NCBI GenBank assembly: GCA_903915565.1
Contig: CAIWTG010000171.1
Coordinates: 1 to 8,167, forward strand
Length of the DNA stretch: 8,167 bases
Source: an uncultured Chloroflexota bacterium
GTDB lineage: Bacteria; Chloroflexota; Dehalococcoidia; Dehalococcoidales; RBG-16-60-22
Reading direction: 5' to 3'
Shown: one piece after another, positions 6,273-8,167 of the stretch
Numbering within the stretch: the first letter of the stretch is position 1
Layout of the letters: the number at the start of each line of letters is the position of its first letter
Position numbers and translations under genes: made by a program
The notes under the pieces: model-generated
Databases searched by the model: none
What the model saw: the letters and a program-made list of their open reading frames with translations, nothing else
What the model was told of the DNA's origin: nothing

Positions 6273-8048
6273 TTAGCTTACGTCATGTAAGCCGTGGATT
6301 TTACCGGTTTTGACGTCAACGTCCACTTTCTTGAAGGCCGGGTCGGAGCCGGTGGCGGGCATCAGGCTGATGTCGCCGGCCATCGGGCAGAGGAATTTGG
6401 CGCCGGAGTAGATGAGGATGTCGCGGATGGGCAGCGTCCAGCCCTTGGGCACTCCCTTGAGGGTTGGGTCGTGGGTTAGTGAAAGGTGAGTCTTGACCAT
6501 CATGGTGCCGTATTCGTCGTATTTTGGGTCGGCTTCAAAGGCTTTCGCTTTTTCGGTGGCAGTAGCGTTCCATGATACGCCGTCGGCGCCGTAAACAACC
6601 TTGGCAATCTTTTCTACGCGCTGGCGCAGTTTCATCTCGTTGGGGTACAGGAAGTGGAAGTCGTTCTTCTCTTTGCAGGCGTCTTTAACAGCATCGGCCA
6701 ATTCCAGGGCGCCGGCGCCGCCGTTGGCATAGTGGGTGGAAACGGCGCAGCGGGCACCAGCGGCTTCGGCTGCCTTGCGGATAATAGCGGTTTCTTCCTT
6801 GGTGTCGGTCGGGAAGCTGTTGACGCAGACCACCGGGTTAATGCCGGCGGCGCGGATGATGTTAATGTGGTGCACCAGGTTGGCGCAGCCTTTCTCAACA
6901 AGTCCCGGGTTGGATTTCTTGTATTCTTCCGGGATGGGGACGCCGGGGCTGACTTTGGGGCCGCCACCGTGCATCTTTAAAGAGCGGACGGTGGCGACGA
7001 GTACCGATACGTTGGGCTTGAGTCCGCTGTAGCGGCACTTAACGTTCCAGAACTTCTCAAAGCCGATGTCCGAAGCGAAGCCGGACTCGGTTACGTGGTA
7101 ATCGAACATTTTTAGGCCGATTCTGTCGGCGATGATGGACGATTGGCCGATGGCGATATTGGCGAAAGGCCCGGCATGGACAAAGCAGGGCTGATATTCC
7201 GCGGTGGAGCAAAGGGTGGGGTTGATGGTGTTTTTCATCCAGGCGGTCATCGCCCCGGCGACCATCAGGTCTTCGGTAGTGATGGGTTTGCCTTTCTTAT
7301 CATAAGCCACGGTGATTTCGCCCAGTCTCTTGCGCAGGTCGGCCAGGTCGGTAACGATGGAAAGGATGGCCATGAGCTCGGAGCTGACGGCGATGCCGAA
7401 CTTGCTCTGCATCATATAGCCGTCGGTTTTCTGCGTGCCCATGCCGATGATGATGTTGCGCAGGGCTTGCGCGCAGTAATCCATAATCCAGCCCATTTCT
7501 ACGCGTAGCGGGTCGATGTCCAGCCGGCGCATATGAGAAAGACGAGCCAGTTGTTCGTCATCGTAGTTGCGTTCATGCTGCATTCTGGAAGTTAATGCGA
7601 CCATCGCCAGGTTATGGGCGTTCATAATGTCGTTGATGTCGCCAGTGAGGCCTAGGGAGAACTCGGTATGCGGAATGAGTAGGGCGTTGCCGCCGCCGGC
7701 CGCCGTGCCTTTCACGTTCATCGTCGGGCCACCCGAGGGCTGCCGGATGGCGCCGCCGGCGTTCTCTTTCTGGTAGCCAAGTCCTTCGATAAGGCCCATG
7801 GTGGTGGTGGTTTTACCTTCACCCAGTGGGGTGGGAGTGACGGCCGTAACCTCGATATACTTGCCGTCGGGTTTGTTCTTTAGCCGTTCCATTACTTTCA
7901 AGAAATCGATTTTGCCCACTTTACCGTAGGCTAACATCTCATCCTTTTTAAGTCCCAGTTTTTCCTGCCACTCTTGCGGAGTGGGCATTTTTTCGCAGGC
8001 TGCTTCGGCTATTTGCCAGTCTGCCATCTTTGAAACATCGTAAGCCAC
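6273..8048 (-). CDS. fhs: Formate-tetrahydrofolate ligase (10-formyl-THF synthetase)
   Basis: Fhs joins formate to tetrahydrofolate with ATP, the entry of formate into the methyl branch. The 591-residue product is a little longer than most bacterial enzymes (about 555-560). The ATP-binding P-loop TPTPLGEGKTT lies at 71-81, the formyl-phosphate segment RQPSGGP at 102-108 with the glycine-rich GTAAGGG at 114-120, and the core motifs FVHAGPFANIA (289-299), SSIIADRIGLK (303-313), KCRYSGLKP (337-345), ATVRSLKMHGGGPK (352-365) and VNSFPTDT (409-416). RQPS in place of the usual bacterial REPS, the phrase ERLKNKPDGKY before the P-loop, and the GGGPKV...PIPEEY insert (361-376) resemble the synthetase domain of eukaryotic C1-THF synthase more than the Moorella enzyme. 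The start is a GTG with AGGAGG nine bases upstream, directly after the stop of a possible leader ORF. It leads the gene group. Confidence 0.96.
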   Translation of the reverse strand: MAYDVSKMADWQIAEAACEKMPTPQEWQEKLGLKKDEMLAYGKVGKIDFLKVMERLKNKPDGKYIEVTAVTPTPLGEGKTTTTMGLIEGLGYQKENAGGAIRQPSGGPTMNVKGTAAGGGNALLIPHTEFSLGLTGDINDIMNAHNLAMVALTSRMQHERNYDDEQLARLSHMRRLDIDPLRVEMGWIMDYCAQALRNIIIGMGTQKTDGYMMQSKFGIAVSSELMAILSIVTDLADLRKRLGEITVAYDKKGKPITTEDLMVAGAMTAWMKNTINPTLCSTAEYQPCFVHAGPFANIAIGQSSIIADRIGLKMFDYHVTESGFASDIGFEKFWNVKCRYSGLKPNVSVLVATVRSLKMHGGGPKVSPGVPIPEEYKKSNPGLVEKGCANLVHHINIIRAAGINPVVCVNSFPTDTKEETAIIRKAAEAAGARCAVSTHYANGGAGALELADAVKDACKEKNDFHFLYPNEMKLRQRVEKIAKVVYGADGVSWNATATEKAKAFEADPKYDEYGTMMVKTHLSLTHDPTLKGVPKGWTLPIRDILIYSGAKFLCPMAGDISLMPATGSDPAFKKVDVDVKTGKIHGLHDVS

Positions 8049-8111
8049 TTACCAAATCCTCCTATTACTTATTTTATTGCTTGGGTGACTTCTAATCGCT
8101 TTATGCTCCAC
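8049..8111 (-). CDS. Possible 20-residue leader ORF coupled to fhs
   Basis: A short ORF reads MEHKAIRSHPSNKISNRRIW with a GTG start at 8109-8111. AGGAGGG (8118-8124) stands six bases upstream, and an in-frame TAA lies two codons before the start. It ends with TAA at 8049-8051, immediately followed by the fhs GTG (TAAGTG), and its last codons run through the fhs ribosome-binding site. Ribosomes finishing it would land on the fhs start, so it could act as a translational coupler. The peptide is basic and has no run of one amino acid that would mark a classic attenuation leader. It may be chance; a candidate promoter overlaps its ribosome site, and both cannot be fully right unless transcription starts further upstream. 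Confidence 0.35.
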   Translation of the reverse strand: MEHKAIRSHPSNKISNRRIW

Positions 8112-8124
8112 AAATTACCCTCCT

Positions 8125-8154
8125 ATTTTAGCTTATCTTCGATTTTAATGACAA
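8125..8154 (-). promoter_or_regulatory. Candidate sigma-70-type promoter upstream of fhs
   Basis: TTGTCA (8154-8149) and TAAAAT (8130-8125) each match the consensus at five of six bases and are 18 bases apart. The predicted transcript start falls inside AGGAGGG (8118-8124), giving an fhs leader of about 70 bases. The region is AT-rich, so chance matches are easy, and the gene further upstream is outside the window. Confidence 0.35.
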
Positions 8155-8167
8155 CTTAGTAAACTAC

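Noticed and set aside
6632..6967. A second minus-strand ORF of 111 codons inside fhs, and one of 76 codons inside acsE (1224-1454)
   Set aside because: They are in another frame of intact enzyme genes, with low-complexity Ala/Pro/Thr-rich or otherwise unfamiliar translations, as expected of out-of-frame reading. There is no sign of a frameshift in fhs or acsE.

Overview
All genes in this window lie on the minus strand, so transcription runs from high to low coordinates. The products are almost all enzymes of the Wood-Ljungdahl (reductive acetyl-CoA) pathway. In transcription order they are: a possible 20-codon leader ORF, formate-tetrahydrofolate ligase (fhs), a predicted lipoprotein of unknown function, bifunctional methylene-THF dehydrogenase/cyclohydrolase (folD), the small and large subunits of the corrinoid iron-sulfur protein (acsD, acsC), methyl-THF:corrinoid protein methyltransferase (acsE), a NuoE-like [2Fe-2S] protein, and the first 170 codons of a NuoF-like flavoprotein that runs off the left edge. 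I see no rRNA, tRNA, mobile element, CRISPR array or prophage gene.

The enzymes form most of a methyl branch. Fhs activates formate on tetrahydrofolate, FolD converts formyl-THF to methylene-THF, and (after a reduction by a MetF-type enzyme not encoded here) AcsE passes the methyl group to the cobalt of AcsCD, which delivers it to acetyl-CoA synthase (also not encoded here). The NuoE/NuoF pair is of the soluble type found in NAD(P)-linked, often electron-bifurcating, hydrogenases and formate dehydrogenases. It could supply reductant or formate to the pathway.

The host should be a strict anaerobe with an acetogenic, dehalogenating, sulfate-reducing or syntrophic lifestyle. The general look of the proteins, and a single-membrane-style lipoprotein inside the cluster, make me lean towards an anaerobic Chloroflexota (Dehalococcoidia-like) lineage. 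This is a low-confidence inference.

There may be two main transcription units. One covers the leader ORF, fhs, the lipoprotein gene and folD. The other begins just before acsD, where a perfect TATAAT box is followed at once by a strong GC-rich hairpin and a run of seven T, ending 21 bases before the acsD ATG. That arrangement looks like an intrinsic terminator for folD, an attenuator for acsDCE, or both, and is the most interesting non-coding signal here. Gaps between genes are short: acsD/acsC abut as TAAATG, acsC/acsE are 8 bases apart, and nuoE/nuoF overlap by about 20 bases. No stretch over 300 bases lacks a gene.

The core genes are well-known families. The less ordinary points are the regulatory layout before acsD, a possible coupled leader ORF before fhs, a probable CTG start for nuoE, the eukaryotic-like character of the Fhs sequence, and the lipoprotein gene inserted between two folate enzymes.
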